From contig NC_092671.1 in NCBI RefSeq assembly GCF_964355755.1, positions 21,852,001-21,916,000 on the forward strand: a DNA stretch of 64,000 nucleotides, read 5' to 3'. A program made the translations under genes and the position numbers. Positions within the stretch are counted from its first letter, which is position 1; each line of letters starts with the position of its first letter. The stretch comes from Antedon mediterranea (Eukaryota > Echinodermata > Crinoidea > Comatulida > Antedonidae). Positions 35,380-48,800 of this stretch are shown piece by piece. The notes under the pieces are model-generated. The model had not been told where the DNA came from. It worked only from the letters and a program-made list of their open reading frames with translations, and searched no databases.

Positions 35380-36300
35380 ATTCTAAGCACTTTGGTGTTT
35401 TTATGTTAACAAGTTTTTTCGAAAATCACAAAATGGTCTAAAACGTCTCCAAATGCGATTTGAAGCTATTCTGTACACTTTGATGTTTTTATGTTAACAA
35501 GTTTTTTCGAAAATCACAAAATGGTCTAAAACGTCTCCAAATGCGATTTGAAGCTATTCTAAGCACTTTGGTGTTTTGTGTGAAAAAGTTTTGTCGAAAA
35601 TCACAAAATGGTCTAAAACGTCTCCAAATGCGATTTGAAGCTATTCTAAGCACTTTGGTGTTTTGTGTAAAAAGTGTTATCGATATGCTCAAAATGGTCT
35701 AAAACGGTTTATAATGTGATTTTAAGCACTTTGATGTTTTTGCGTAACCAAGTTTCATCGAAATGCACAAAATGGTCTAAAACGTCTCCAAATGCGATTT
35801 GAAGCTATTCTAATCACTTTGGTGTTTTTATGTTAACAAGTTTTTTCGAAAATCACAAAATGGTCTAAAACGTCTCCAAATGCGATTTGAAGCTATTCTA
35901 ATCACTTTGGTGTTTTTGTGTTAACAAGTTTTTTCGAAAATCACAAAATGGTCTAAAACGTCTCCAAATGCGATTTGAAGCTATTCTAAACATTTTGGTG
36001 TTTTTATGTTAACAAGTTTTTTCGAAAATCACAAAATGGTTTAAAACGTCTCCAAATGCGATTTGAAGCTATTCTAAGCACTTTGGTGTTTTTATGTTAA
36101 CAAGTTTTTTCGAAAATCACAAAATGGTCTAAAACGTCTCCAAATGCGATTTGAAGCTATTCTGTACACTTTGATGTTTTTATGTTAACAAGTTTTTTTC
36201 GAAAATCACAAAATGGTCTAAAACGTCTCCCAATGCGATTTGAAGCTATTCTAAGCACTTTGGTGTTTTTATGTTAACAAGTTTTTTCGAAAATCACAAA
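35380..36300 (-). repeat. 0.9-kb block (partner 50085-51000)
   Basis: Matches 50085-51000 at offset 14704, for example the run of seven T before cgaaaatc near 36190 and 50895. The offset differs by 177 bp, about two monomers, from the neighbouring 14881 block. The two duplications are therefore probably one larger copy with a two-monomer length change between them. Confidence 0.78.
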
Positions 36301-38186
36301 ATTGTCTAAAACGTCTCCAAATGCGATTTGAAGCTATTCTGTAAACTTTGATGTTTTTATGTTAAGTTTTTTCGAAAATCACAAAATGGTCTAAAACGTC
36401 TCCAAATGCGATTTGAAGGTATTCTAAGCACTTTGGTGTTTTGTGTGAAAAAGTTTTGTCGAAATGCTCAAAATGGTCTAAAACGTTTTTAAATAGGATA
36501 TTAAGCTATATTGTGCCCTTTGATGTTTTTGTGTGAAAAGTGTTATGGATATGCTCAAATGGTCTAAAACGGTTTATAATGTGATTTTAAGCACTTTGAT
36601 GTTTTTGTGTAACCAAGTTTCATCGAAATGCATAAAATTGTCTAAAACGTCTCCAAATGCGATTTGAATCTATTCTAATCACTTTGGTGTTTTTATGTTA
36701 ACAAGTTTTTTCGAAAATCACAAAATGGTCTAAAACGTCTCCAAATGCGATTTGAAGCTATTCTAATCACTTTGGTGTTTTTGTGTTAACAAGTTTTTTC
36801 GAAAATCACAAAATGGTCTAAAACGTCTCCAAATGCGATTTGAAGCTATTCTAAACATTTTGGTGTTTTTATGTTAACAAGTTTTTTCGAAAATCACAAA
36901 ATGGTCAAAAACGTTTTTAAATACGATATTAAGCTATTCTGTACACTTTGGTGTTTTGTGTGAAAAAGTTTTGTCGAAATGCTCAAAATGGTCTAAAACG
37001 TTTTTAAATACGATATTAACCTATTTTATGCTCTTTGATGTTTTTGTGTGAAAAGTGTTATCGAAATGCTCAAAATGGTCTAAAACGGTTTTATAATGTG
37101 ATTTTAAGCACTTTGATGTTTTTGTGTAACCAAGTTTTTTCGAAAATCACAAATTGGTCTAAAATGTCTCCAAATGCGATTTGAAGCTATTCTTAGCACT
37201 TTGGTGTTTTTATGTTAACAAGTTTTTTCGAAAATCACAAATTGGTCTAAAATGTCTCCAAATGCGATTTGAAGCTATTCTGTACACTTTGGTGTTTTAT
37301 GTTAACAAGTTTTTTCGAAAATCACAAAATGTTCTAAAACGTTTCCAAATACGATATTAAGCTATTTTGTGCTCTTTGATGTTTTTGTGTAAAAAATTTT
37401 ATCGATATGCTCAAAATGGTCTAAAACGGTTTATAATGTGATTTTAACCACTTTGATGTTTTTGTGTAACCAAGTTTTTTCGAAAATCACTAATTGGTCT
37501 AAAATGTCTCCAAATGCGATTTGAAGCTATTCTTAGCCCTTTGATGTTTTTATGTTAACAAGTTTTTTCGAAAATCACAAAATGGTCTAAAACGTCTCCA
37601 AATGCGATTGGAAGCTATTCTTAGCACTTTGATGTTTTTATGTTAACAAGTTTTTTCGAAAATCACAAAATGGTCTAAAATGTCTCCAAATGCGATTTGA
37701 AGGTATTCTAAGCACTTTGGTGTTTTTATGTTAACAAGTTTTTTCGAAAATCACAAAATGGTCTAAATTGTCTCCATATGCGATTTGAAGCTATTCTAAG
37801 CACTTTGGTGTTTTTATGTTAACAAGTTTTTTCGAAAATCACAAAATGGTTTAAAACGTCTCCAAATGCGATTTGAAGCTATTCTAAGCACTTTGGTGTT
37901 TTTATGTTAACAAGTTTTTTCGAAAATCACAAAATGGTCTAAAACGTCTCCAAATGCGATTTGAAGCTATTCTGTACACTTTGATGTTTTTATGTTAACA
38001 AGTTTTTTCGAAAATCACAAAATGGTCTAAAACGTCTCCCAATGCGATTTGAAGCTATTCTAAGCACTTTGGTGTTTTTATATTAACAAGTTTTTTCGAA
38101 AATCACAAAATTGTCTAAAACGTCTCCAAATGCGATTTGAAGCTATTCTGTAAACTTTGATGTTTTTATGTTAACAAGTTTTTTCG

Positions 38187-38216
38187 AAAAACACAAAATG
38201 GTCTAAAACACAAAAT
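38187..38216 (-). other. Small template-switch scar in a monomer
   Basis: The expected gtctaaaacgtctccaaatg is replaced by gtctaaaacacaaaatg, so that aaaacacaaaatg occurs twice, 17 bases apart. This looks like a short copy from the adjacent monomer part (cgaaaaacacaaaatgg) pasted over cgtctcca. It is seen only once in the window. Confidence 0.7.
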
Positions 38217-39040
38217 GCGATTTGAAGGTATTCTAAGCACTTTGGTGTTTTGTGTGAAAAAGTTTTGTCGAAATGCTCAAAATGGTCTAAAACGTTTTTA
38301 AATAGGATATTAAGCTATATTGTGCTCTTTGATGTTTTTGTGTGAAAAATGTTATCGAAATGCTCAAATGGTCTAAAACGGTTTATAATGTGATTTTAAG
38401 GACTTTGATGTTTTTGTGTAACCAAGTTTCATCGAAATGCACAAAATGGTCTAAAACGTTTCCAAATGCGATTTGAAGCTATTCTAAGAACTTTGGTGTT
38501 TTTATGTTAACAAGTTTTTTTGAAAATTACAAAATGGTCTAAAACGTCTCCAAATGCGATTTGAAGCTATTCTAAGCACTTTGGTGTTTTTATGTTAACA
38601 AGTTTTTTCGAAAATCCCAAAATGGTCTAAAACGTCTCCAAATGCGATTTGAAGCTTTTCTAAACACTTTGGTGTTTTTATGTTAACAAGTTTTTTCGAA
38701 AATCACAAAATGGTCTAAAACTTCTCCAAATGCGATTTGAAGCTTTTCTAAACACTTTGGTGTTTTTGTGTTAACAAGTTTTTTCGAAAATCACAAAATG
38801 GTCTAAAACGTCTCCAAATGCGATTTGAAGCTATTTTAAGAACTTTGGTGTTTTTATGTTAACAAGTTTTTTCGAAAATCACAAAATTGTCTAAAACGTC
38901 TCCAAATGCGATTTGAAGCTATTCTAAGTACTTTGGTGTTTTTATATTAACAAGTTTTTTCGAAAATCACAAAATGGTCTAAAACGTCTCCAAATGCGAT
39001 TTGAAGCTATTCTAAACATTTTGGTGTTTTTATGTTAACA

Positions 39041-42000
39041 AGTTTTTTTGAAAATCACAAAATGGTTTAAAACGTCTCCAAATGCTATTTGAAGCTATTC
39101 TAAGCACTTTGGTGTTTTTATGTTAACAAGTTTTTTCGAAAATCACAAAATGGTCTAAAACGTCTCCAAATGCGATTTGAAGCTATTCTGTACACTTTGA
39201 TGTTTTTATGTTAACAAGTTTTTTCGAAAATCACAAAATGGTCTAAAACGTCTCCCAATGCGATTTGAAGCTATTCTAAGCACTTTGGTGTTTTTATATT
39301 AACAAGTTTTTTCGAAAATCACAAAATTGTCTAAAACGTCTCCAAATGCGATTTGAAGCTATTCTGTAAACTTTGATGTTTTTATGTTAACAAGTTTTTT
39401 CGAAAAACACAAAATGGTCTAAAACGTCTCCAAATGCGATTTGAAGGTATTCTAAGCACTTTGGTGTTTTGTGTGAAAAAGTTTTGTCGAAATGCTCAAA
39501 ATGGTCTAAAACGTTTTTAAATAGGATATTAAGCTATATTGTGCTCTTTGATGTTTTTGTGTGAAAAGTGTTATCGAAATGCTCAAATGGTCTAAAACGG
39601 TTTATAATGTGATTTTAAGGACTTTGATGTTTTTGTGTAACCAAGTTTCATCGAAATGCACAAAATGGTCTAAAACGTCTCCAAATGCGATTTGAAGCTA
39701 TTCTAAGAACTTTGGTGTTTTTATGTTAACAAGTTTTTTTGAAAATTACAAAATGGTCTAAAACGTCTCCAAATGCGATTTGAAGCTATTCTAAGCACTT
39801 TGGTGTTTTTATGTTAACAAGTTTTTTCGAAAATCCCAAAATGGTCTAAAACGTCTCCAAATGCGATTTGAAGCTTTTCTAAACACTTTGGTGTTTTTAT
39901 GTTAACAAGTTTTTTCGAAAATCACAAAATGGTCTAAAACTTCTCCAAATGCGATTTGAAGCTTTTCTAAACACTTTGGTGTTTTTGTGTTAACAAGTTT
40001 TTTCGAAAATCACAAAATGGTCTAAAACGTCTCCAAATGCGATTTGAAGCTATTTTAAGAACTTTGGTGTTTTTATGTTAACAAGTTTTTTCGAAAATCA
40101 CAAAATGGTCTAAAACGTCTCCAAATGCGATTTGAAGCTATTCTAAGTACTTTGGTGTTTTTATATTAACAAGTTTTTTCGAAAATCACAAAATGGTCTA
40201 AAACGTCTCCAAATGCGATTTGAAGCTATTCTAAGCACTTTGGTGTTTTTATGTTAACAAGTTTTTTTCGAAAATCACAAAATGGTCTAAAACGTCTCCA
40301 AATGCGATTTGAAGCTATTCTGTACACTTTGATGTTTTTATGTTAACAAGTTTTTTCGAAAATCACAAAATGGTCTAAAACGTCTCCTAATGCGATTTGA
40401 AGCTATTGTAAGTACTTTGGTGTTTTTATGTTAACAAGTTTTTTCGAAAATCACAAAATGGTCTAAAACGTTTTTAAATACGATATTAAGCTATTCTGTA
40501 CACTTTGGTGTTTTGTGTGAAAAAGTTTTGTCGAAATGCTCAAAATGGTCTAAAACGTTTTTAAATACGATATTAACCTATTTTATGCTCTTTGATGTTT
40601 TTGTGTGAAAAGTGTTATCGAAATGCTCAAAATGGTCTAAAACGGTTTTATAATGTGATTTTAAGCACTTTGATGTTTTGGTGTAACCAAGTTTTTTCGA
40701 AAATCACAAATTGGTCTAAAATGTCTCCAAATGCGATTTGAAGCTATTCTTAGCACTTTGGTGTTTTTATGTTAACAAGTTTTTTCGAAAATCACAAATT
40801 TGTCTAAAATGTCTCCAAATGCGATTTGAAGCTATTCTGTACACTTTGGTGTTTTATGTTAACAAGTTTTTTCGAAAATCACAAAATGTTCTAAAACGTT
40901 TCCAAATACGATATTAAGCTATTTTGTGCTCTTTGATGTTTTTGTGTAAAAAATTTTATCGATATGCTCAAAATGGTCTAAAACGGTTTATAATGTGATT
41001 TTAAACACTTTGATGTTTTTGCGTAACCAAGTTTCATCGAAATGCTCAAAATGGTCTAAAACGTTTTTAAATACGATATTAACCTATTTTATGCTCTTTG
41101 ATGTTTTTGTGTGAAAAGTGTTATCGAAATGCTCAAAATGGTCTAAAACGGTTTTATAATGTGATTTTAAGCACTTTGATGTTTTTGTGTAACCAAGTTT
41201 TTTCGAAAATCACAAATTGGTCTAAAATGTCTCCAAATGCGATTTGAAGCTATTCTTAGCACTTTGGTGTTTTTATGTTAACAAGTTTTTTCGAAAATCA
41301 CAAATTGGTCTAAAATGTCTCCAAATGCGATTTGAAGCTATTCTGTACACTTTGGAGTTTTATGTTAACAAGTTTTTTCGAAAATCACAAAATGTTCTAA
41401 AACGTTTCCAAATACGATATTAAGCTATTTTGTGCTCTTTGATGTTTTTGTGTAAAAAATTTTATCGATATGCTCAAAATGGTCTAAAACGGTTTATAAT
41501 GTGATTTTAACCACTTTGATGTTTTTGTGTAACCAAGTTTTTTCGAAAATCACTAATTGGTCTAAAATGTCTCCAAATGCGATTTGAAGCTATTCTTAGC
41601 CCTTTGATGTTTTTATGTTAACAAGTTTTTTCGAAAATCACAAAATGGTCTAAAACGTCTCCAAATGCGATTTGAAGCTATTCTAAGCACTTTGGTGTTT
41701 TGTGTGAAAAAGTTTTGTCGAATTGCTCAAAATGGTCTAAAACGTTTTTAAATACGATATTAAGCTATATTGTGCTCTTTGATGTTTTTGTGTGAAAAGT
41801 GTTATCGATATGCTCAAAATGGTCTAAAACGGTTTATAATGTGATTTTAAGCACTTTGATGTTTTTGCGTAACCAAGTTTCATCGAAATGCACAAAATGG
41901 TCTAAAACGTCTCCAAATGCGATTTGAAGCTATTCTAATCACTTTGGTGTTTTTGTGTTAACAAGTTTTTTCGAAAATCACAAAATGGTCTAAAACGTCT

Positions 42001-42450
42001 ACAAATGCGATTTGAAGCTATTCTAAACATTTTGGTGTTTTTATGTTAACAAGTTTTTTCGAAAATAACAAAATGGTCTAAAACGTCTCCTAATGCGATT
42101 TGAAGCTATTCTAAGCACTTTGGTGTTTTTATGTTAACAAGTTTTTTCGAAAATCACAAAATGGTCTAAAACGTCTCCAAATGCGATTTGAAGCTATTCT
42201 GGACACTTTGATGTTTTTATGTTAACAAGTTTTTTCGAAAATCACAAAATGGTCTAAAACGTCTCCAAATGCGATTTGAAGGTATTCTAAGCACTTTGGT
42301 GTTTTGTGTGAAAAAGTTTTGTCGAAAATCACAAAATGGTCTAAAACGTCTCCAAATGCGATTTGAAGCTATTCTAAGCACTTTGGTGTTTTTATATTAA
42401 CAAGTTTTTTCGAAAATCACAAAATTGTCTAAAACGTCTCCAAATGCGAT
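39041..42450 (-). repeat. Higher-order block, offset family 11911/20760, copy 2
   Basis: Second copy of 27130-30545. Landmarks at constant offset are atggtttaaaacg near 39061 and gtcgaattgctc at 41722. Private differences include gctattgtaagtac near 40404, gatgttttggtg near 40672 and ctggacactttg near 42199. Past about 42370 it switches to a different block type, so the end is a recombination junction whose position is approximate. Confidence 0.82.
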
Positions 42451-44509
42451 TTGAAGCTATTCTGTAAACTTTGATGTTTTTATGTTAACAAGTTTTTTCG
42501 AAAAACACAAAATGGTCTAAAACGTCTCCAAATGCGATTTGAAGGTATTCTAAGCACTTTGGTGTTTTGTGTGAAAAAGTTTTGTCGAAATGCTCAAAAT
42601 GGTCTAAAACGTTTTTAAATAGGATATTAAGCTATATTGTGCTCTTTGATGTTTTTGTGTGAAAAGTGTTATCGAAATGCTCAAATGGTCTAAAACGGTT
42701 TATAATGTGATTTTAAGGACTTTGATGTTTTTGTGTAACCAAGTTTCATCGAAATGCACAAAATGGTCTAAAACGTCTCCAAATGCGATTTGAAGCTATT
42801 CTAAGAACTTTGGTGTTTTTATGTTAACAAGTTTTTTTGAAAATTACAAAATGGTCTAAAACGTCTCCAAATGCGATTGGAAGCTATTCTTAGCACTTTG
42901 ATGTTTTTATGTTAACAAGTTTTTTCGAAAATCACAAAATGGTCTAAAATGTCTCCAAATGCGATTTGAAGGTATTCTAAGCACTTTGGTGTTTTTATGT
43001 TAACAAGTTTTTTCGAAAATCACAAAATGGTCTAAATTGTCTCCATATGCGATTTGAAGCTATTCTTAGCAGTTTGGTGTTTTTATGTTAAAAAGTTTTT
43101 TTCGAAAATCACAAAATGGTCTAAAACGTCTCCAAATGCGATTTGAAGCTATTCTAAGCACTTTGATGTTTTTGTGTGAAAAGTGTTATCGAAATGCTCA
43201 AAATGGTCTAAAACGGTTTATAATGTGATTTTAACCACTTTGATGTTTTTGTGTAACCAAGTTTTTTCGAAAATCACTAATTGGTCTAAAATGTCTCCAA
43301 ATTCGATTTGAAGCTATTCTTAGCACTTTGATGTTTTTATGTTAACAAGTTTTTTCGAAAATCACAAAATGGTCTAAAACGTCTCCAAATGCGATTTGAA
43401 GCTATTCTAAGCACTTTGGTGTTTTTATGTTAACAAGTTGTTTTCGAAAATCACAAAATGGTCTAAAACGTCTACAAATGCGATTGGAAGCTATTCTTAG
43501 CACTTTGATGTTTTTATGTTAACAAGTTTTTTCGAAAATCACAAAATGGTCTAAAATGTCTCCAAATGCGATTTGAAGGTATTCTAAGCACTTTGGTGTT
43601 TTTATGTTAACAAGTTTTTTCGAAAATCACAAAATGGTTTAAATTGTCTCCATATGCGATTTGAAGCTATTCTTAGCAGTTTGGTGTTTTTATGTTAAAA
43701 AGTTTTTTTCGAAAATCACAAAATGGTCTAAAACGTCTCCAAATGCGATTTGAAGCTATTCTAAGCACTTTGATGTTTTTGTGTGAAAAGTGTTATCGAA
43801 ATGCTCAAAATGGTCTAAAACGGTTTATAATGTGATTTTAACCACTTTGATGTTTTTGTGTAACCAAGTTTTTTCGAAAATCACTAATTGGTCTAAAATG
43901 TCTCCAAATTCGATTTGAAACTATTCTTAGCACTTTGATGTTTTTATGTTAACAAGTTTTTTCGAAAATCACAAAATGGTCTAAAACGTCTCCAAATGCG
44001 ATTTGAAGCTATTCTAAGCACTTTGGTGTTTTGTGTGAAAAAGTTTTGTCGAAATGCTCAAAATGGTCTAAAACGTTTTTAAATACGATATTAAGCTATA
44101 TTGTGCTCTTTGATGTTTTTGTGTGAAAAGTGTTATCGATATGCTCAAAATGGTCTAAAACGGTTTATAATGTGATTTTAAGCACTTTGATGTTTTTGCG
44201 TAACCAAGTTTCATCGAAATGCACAAAATGGTCTAAAACGTCTCCAAATGCGATTTGAAGCTATTCTAATCACTTTGGTGTTTTTATGTTAACAAGTTTT
44301 TTCGAAAATCACAAAATGGTCTAAAACGTCTCCAAATGCGATTGGAAGCTATTCTTAGCACTTTGATGTTTTTATGTTAACAAGTTTTTTCGAAAATCAC
44401 AAAATGGTCTAAAATGTCTCCAAATGCGATTTGAAGCTATTCTAAGCACTTTGGTGTTTTTATGTTAACAAGTTTTTTCGAAAATCACAAAATGGTCTAA
44501 AACGTCTCC

Positions 44510-45180
44510 TAATGCGATTTGAAGCTATTCTAAGCACTTTGGTGTTTTTATGTTAACAAGTTTTTTCGAAAATCACAAAATGGTCTAAAACGTCTCCAAA
44601 TGCGATTTGAAGCTAATCTGTACACTTTGATGTTTTTATGTTAACAAGTTTTTTCGAAAATCACAAAATGGTCTAAAACGTCTCCAAATGCGATTTGAAG
44701 GTATTCTAAGCACTTTGGTGTTTTGTGTGAAAAAGTTTTGTCGAAAATCACAAAATGGTCTAAAACGTCTCCAAATGCGATTTGAAGCTATTCTAAGCAC
44801 TTTGGTGTTTTGTGTAAAAAGTTTTATGGATATGCTCAAAATGGTCTAAAACGGTTTATAATGTGATTTTAAGCACATTGATGTTTTTGCGTAACCAAGT
44901 TTCATCGAAATGCACAAAATGGTCTAAAACGTCTCCAAATGCGATTTGAAGCTATTCTAATCACTTTGGTGTTTTTATGTTAACAAGTTTTTTCGAAAAT
45001 CACAAAATGGTCTAAAACGTCTCCAAATGCGATTTGAAGCTATTCTAATCACTTTGGTGTTTTTATGTTAACAAGTTTTTTCGAAAATCACAAAATGGTC
45101 TAAAACGTCTCCAAATGCGATTTGAAGCTATTCTAATCACTTTGGTGTTTTTGTGTTAACAAGTTTTTTCGAAAATCACA
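44510..45180 (-). repeat. 0.7-kb block (partner 60105-60775)
   Basis: Matches 60105-60775 at offset 15594. Both copies carry gttttatggatatgc (44821 and 60415), which destroys the usual tatcgata dyad, and gcacattgatg (near 44873 and 60467). It ends at the off-register A-rich join at 45190. Confidence 0.82.
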
Positions 45181-45189
45181 AAATGGTCT

Positions 45190-45199
45190 AAAAAAAAAG
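45190..45199. other. Off-register join with a nine-A run
   Basis: A unit core ending tggtct is followed by nine A, then gaaaagtgttatcg, which belongs to the C/B boundary. Other block joins fall at homologous monomer positions and keep register; this one does not. The left side belongs to the 44510 block. The right side matches the tail of C/B units such as at 61875, including the rare gtctaacacgg variant (near 45230 and 61903). Confidence 0.8.
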
Positions 45200-45899
45200 A
45201 AAAGTGTTATCGAAATGCTCAAAATGGTCTAACACGGTTTTATAATGTGATTTTAAGCACTTTGATGTTTTTGTGTAACCAAGTTTTTTCGAAAATCACA
45301 AATTGGTCTGAAATGTCTCCAAATGCGATTTGAAGCTATTCTTAGCACTTTGGTGTTTTTATGTTAACAAGTTTTTTCGAAAATCACAAATTGGTCTAAA
45401 ATGTCTCCAAATGCGATTTGAAGCTATTCTGTACACTTTGGTGTTTTATGTTAACAAGTTTTTTCGAAAATCACAAAATGTTCTAAAACGTTTCCAAATA
45501 CGATATTAAGCTATTTTGTGCTCTTTGATGTTTTTGTGTAAAAAATTTTATCGATATGCTCAAAATGGTCTAAAACGGTTTATAATGTGATTTTAACCAC
45601 TTTGATGTTTTTGTGTAACCAAGTTTTTTCGAAAATCACTAATTGGTCTAAAATGTCTCCAAATGCGATTTGAAGCTATTCTTAGCCCTTTGATGTTTTT
45701 ATGTTAACAAGTTTTTTCGAAAATCACAAAATGGTCTAAAACGTCTCCAAATGCGATTTGAAGCTATTCTAAGTACTTTGGTGTTTTTATATTAACAAGT
45801 TTTTTCGAAAATCACAAAATGGTCTAAAACGTCTCCAAATGCGATTTGAAGCTATTCTGTACACTTTGGTGTTTTGTGTGAAAAAGTTTTGTCGAAATG

Positions 45900-48800
45900 C
45901 TCAAAATGGTTTAAAACGTTTTTAAATACGATATTAAGCTATTTTGTGCTCTTTGATGTTTTTGTGTGAAATTTGTTATCGAAATGCTCAAAATGGTCTA
46001 AAACGGTTTATAATGTGCTTTTAACCACTTTGATGTTTTTGTGTAACCAAGTTTTTTCGAAAATCACAAATTGGTCTAAAACGTCTCCAAATGCGATTTG
46101 AAGCTATTCTAAGCACTTTGGTGTTTTTATGTTAACAAGTTTTTTCGAAAATCACAAAATGGTCTTAAACGTCTCCAAATGCGATTTGAAGGTATTCTAA
46201 GCACTTTGGTGTTTTTATGTTAACAAGTTTTTTCGAAAATCACAAAATGGTCTAAATTGTCTCCATATGCGATTTGAAGCTATTCTTAGCACTTTGGTGT
46301 TTTTATGTTAACAAGTTTTTTCGAAAATCACAAAATGGTCTAAATTGTCTCCATATGCGATTTGAAGCTATTCTTAGCAGTTTGGTGTTTTTATGTTAAA
46401 AAGTTTTTTTCGAAAATCACAAAATGGTCTAAAACGTCTCCAAATGCGATTTGAAGCTATTCTAAGCACTTTGATGTTTTTGTGTGAAAAGTGTTATCGA
46501 AATGCTCAAAATGGTCTAAAACGGTTTATAATGTGATTTTAACCACTTTGATGTTTTTGTGTAACCAAGTTTTTTCGAAAATCACTAATTGGTCTAAAAT
46601 GTCTCCAAATGCGATTTGAAGCTATTCTTAGCACTTTGATGTTTTTATGTTAACAAGTTTTTTCGAAAATCACAAAATGGTCTAAAACGTCTCCAAATGC
46701 GATTTGAAGCTATTCTAAGCACTTTGGTGTTTTGTGTGAAAAAGTTTTGTCGAAATGCTCAAAATGGTCTAAAACGTTTTTAAATAAGATATTAAGCTAT
46801 ATTGTGCTCTTTGATGTTTTTGTGTGAAAAGTGTTATCGATATGCTCAAAATGGTCTAAAACGGTTTATAATGTGATTTTAAGCACTTTGATGTTTTTGC
46901 GTAACCAAGTTTCATCGAAATGCACAAATTGGTCTAAAACGTCTCCAAATGCGATTTGAAGCTATTCTAATCACTTTGGTGTTTTTGTGTTAACAAGTTT
47001 TTTCGAAAATCACAAAATGGTCTAAAACGTCTCCAAATGTGATTTGAAGCTATTCTAAACATTTTGGTGTTTTTATGTTAACAAGTTTTTTCGAAAATCA
47101 CAAAATGGTCTAAAACGTCTCCAAATGCGATTTGAAGCTATTCTAAGCACTTTGGTGTTTTTATGTTAACAAGTTTTTTCGAAAATCACAAAATGGTCTA
47201 AAACGTCTCCTAATGCGATTTGAAGCTATTCTAAGCACTTTGGTGTTTTTATGTTAACAAGTTTTTTCGAAAATCACAAAATGGTCTAAAACGTCTCCAA
47301 ATGCGATTTGAAGCTATTCTGTACACTTTGATGTTTTTATGTTAACAAGTTTTTTGGAAAATCACAAAATGGTCTAAAACGTCTCCAAATGCGATTTGAA
47401 GGTATTCTAAGCACTTTGGTGTTTTTATGTTAACAAGTTTTTTCGAAAATCACAAAATGGTCTAAATTGTCTCCATATGCGATTTGAAGCTATTCTTAGC
47501 AGTTTGGTGTTTATATGTTAAAAAGTTTTTTTCAAAAATCACAAAATGGTCTAAAACGTCTCCAAATGCGATTTGAAGCTATTCTAAGCACTTTGATGTT
47601 TTTGTGTAAAAAGTGTTATCGAAATGCTCAAAATGGTCTAAAACGGTTTATAATGTGATTTTAACCACTTTGATGTTTTTGTGTAACCAAGTTTTTTCGA
47701 AAATCACTAATTGGTCTAAAATGTCTCCAAATGCGATTTGAAGCTATTCTTAGCCCTTTGATGTTTTTATGTTAACAAGTTTTTTCGAAAATCACAAAAT
47801 GGTCTAAAACGTCTCCAAATGCGATTTGAAGCTATTCTAAGCACTTTGGTGTTTTGTGTGAAAAAGTTTTGTCGAAATGCTCAAAATGGTCTAAAACGTT
47901 TTTAAATACGATATTAAGCTATATTGTGCTCTTTGATGTTTTTGTGTGAAAAGTGTTATCGATATGCTCAAAATGGTCTAAAACGGTTTATAATGTGATT
48001 TTAAGCACTTTGATGTTTTTGCGTAACCAAGTTTCATCGAAATGCACAAAATGGTCTAAAACGTCTCCAAATGCGATTTGAAGCTATTCTAATCACTTTG
48101 GTGTTTTTGTGTTAACAAGTTTTTTCGAAAATCACAAAATGGTCTAAAACGTCTCCAAATGCGATTTGAAGCTATTCTAAACATTTTGGTGTTTTTATGT
48201 TAACAAGTTTTTTCGAAAATCACAAAATGGTCTAAAACGTCTCCAAATGCGATTTGAAGCTATTCTAAGCACTTTGGTGTTTTTATGTTAACAAGTTTTT
48301 TCGAAAATCACAAAATGGTCTAAAACGTCTCCTAATGCGATTTGAAGCTATTCTAAGCACTTTGGTGTTTTTATGTTAACAAGTTTTTTCGAAAATCACA
48401 AAATGGTCTAAAACGTCTCAAAATGCGATTTGAAGCTATTCTGTACACTTTGATGTTTTTATGTTAACAAGTTTTTTCGAAAATCACAAAATGGTCTAAA
48501 ACGTCTCCAAATGCGATTTGAAGGTATTCTAAGCACTTTGGTGTTTTGTGTGAAAAAGTTTTGTCGAAAATCACAAAATGGTCTAAAACGTCTCCAAATG
48601 CGATTTGAAGCTATTCTAAGCACTTTGGTGTTTTGTGTAAAAAGTGTTATCGATATGCTCAAAATGGTCTAAAACGGTTTATAATGTGATTTTAAGCACT
48701 TTGATGTTTTTGCGTAACCAAGTTTCATCGAAATGCACAAAATGGTCTAAAACGTCTCCAAATGCGATTTGAAGCTATTCTAATCACTTTGGTGTTTTTA

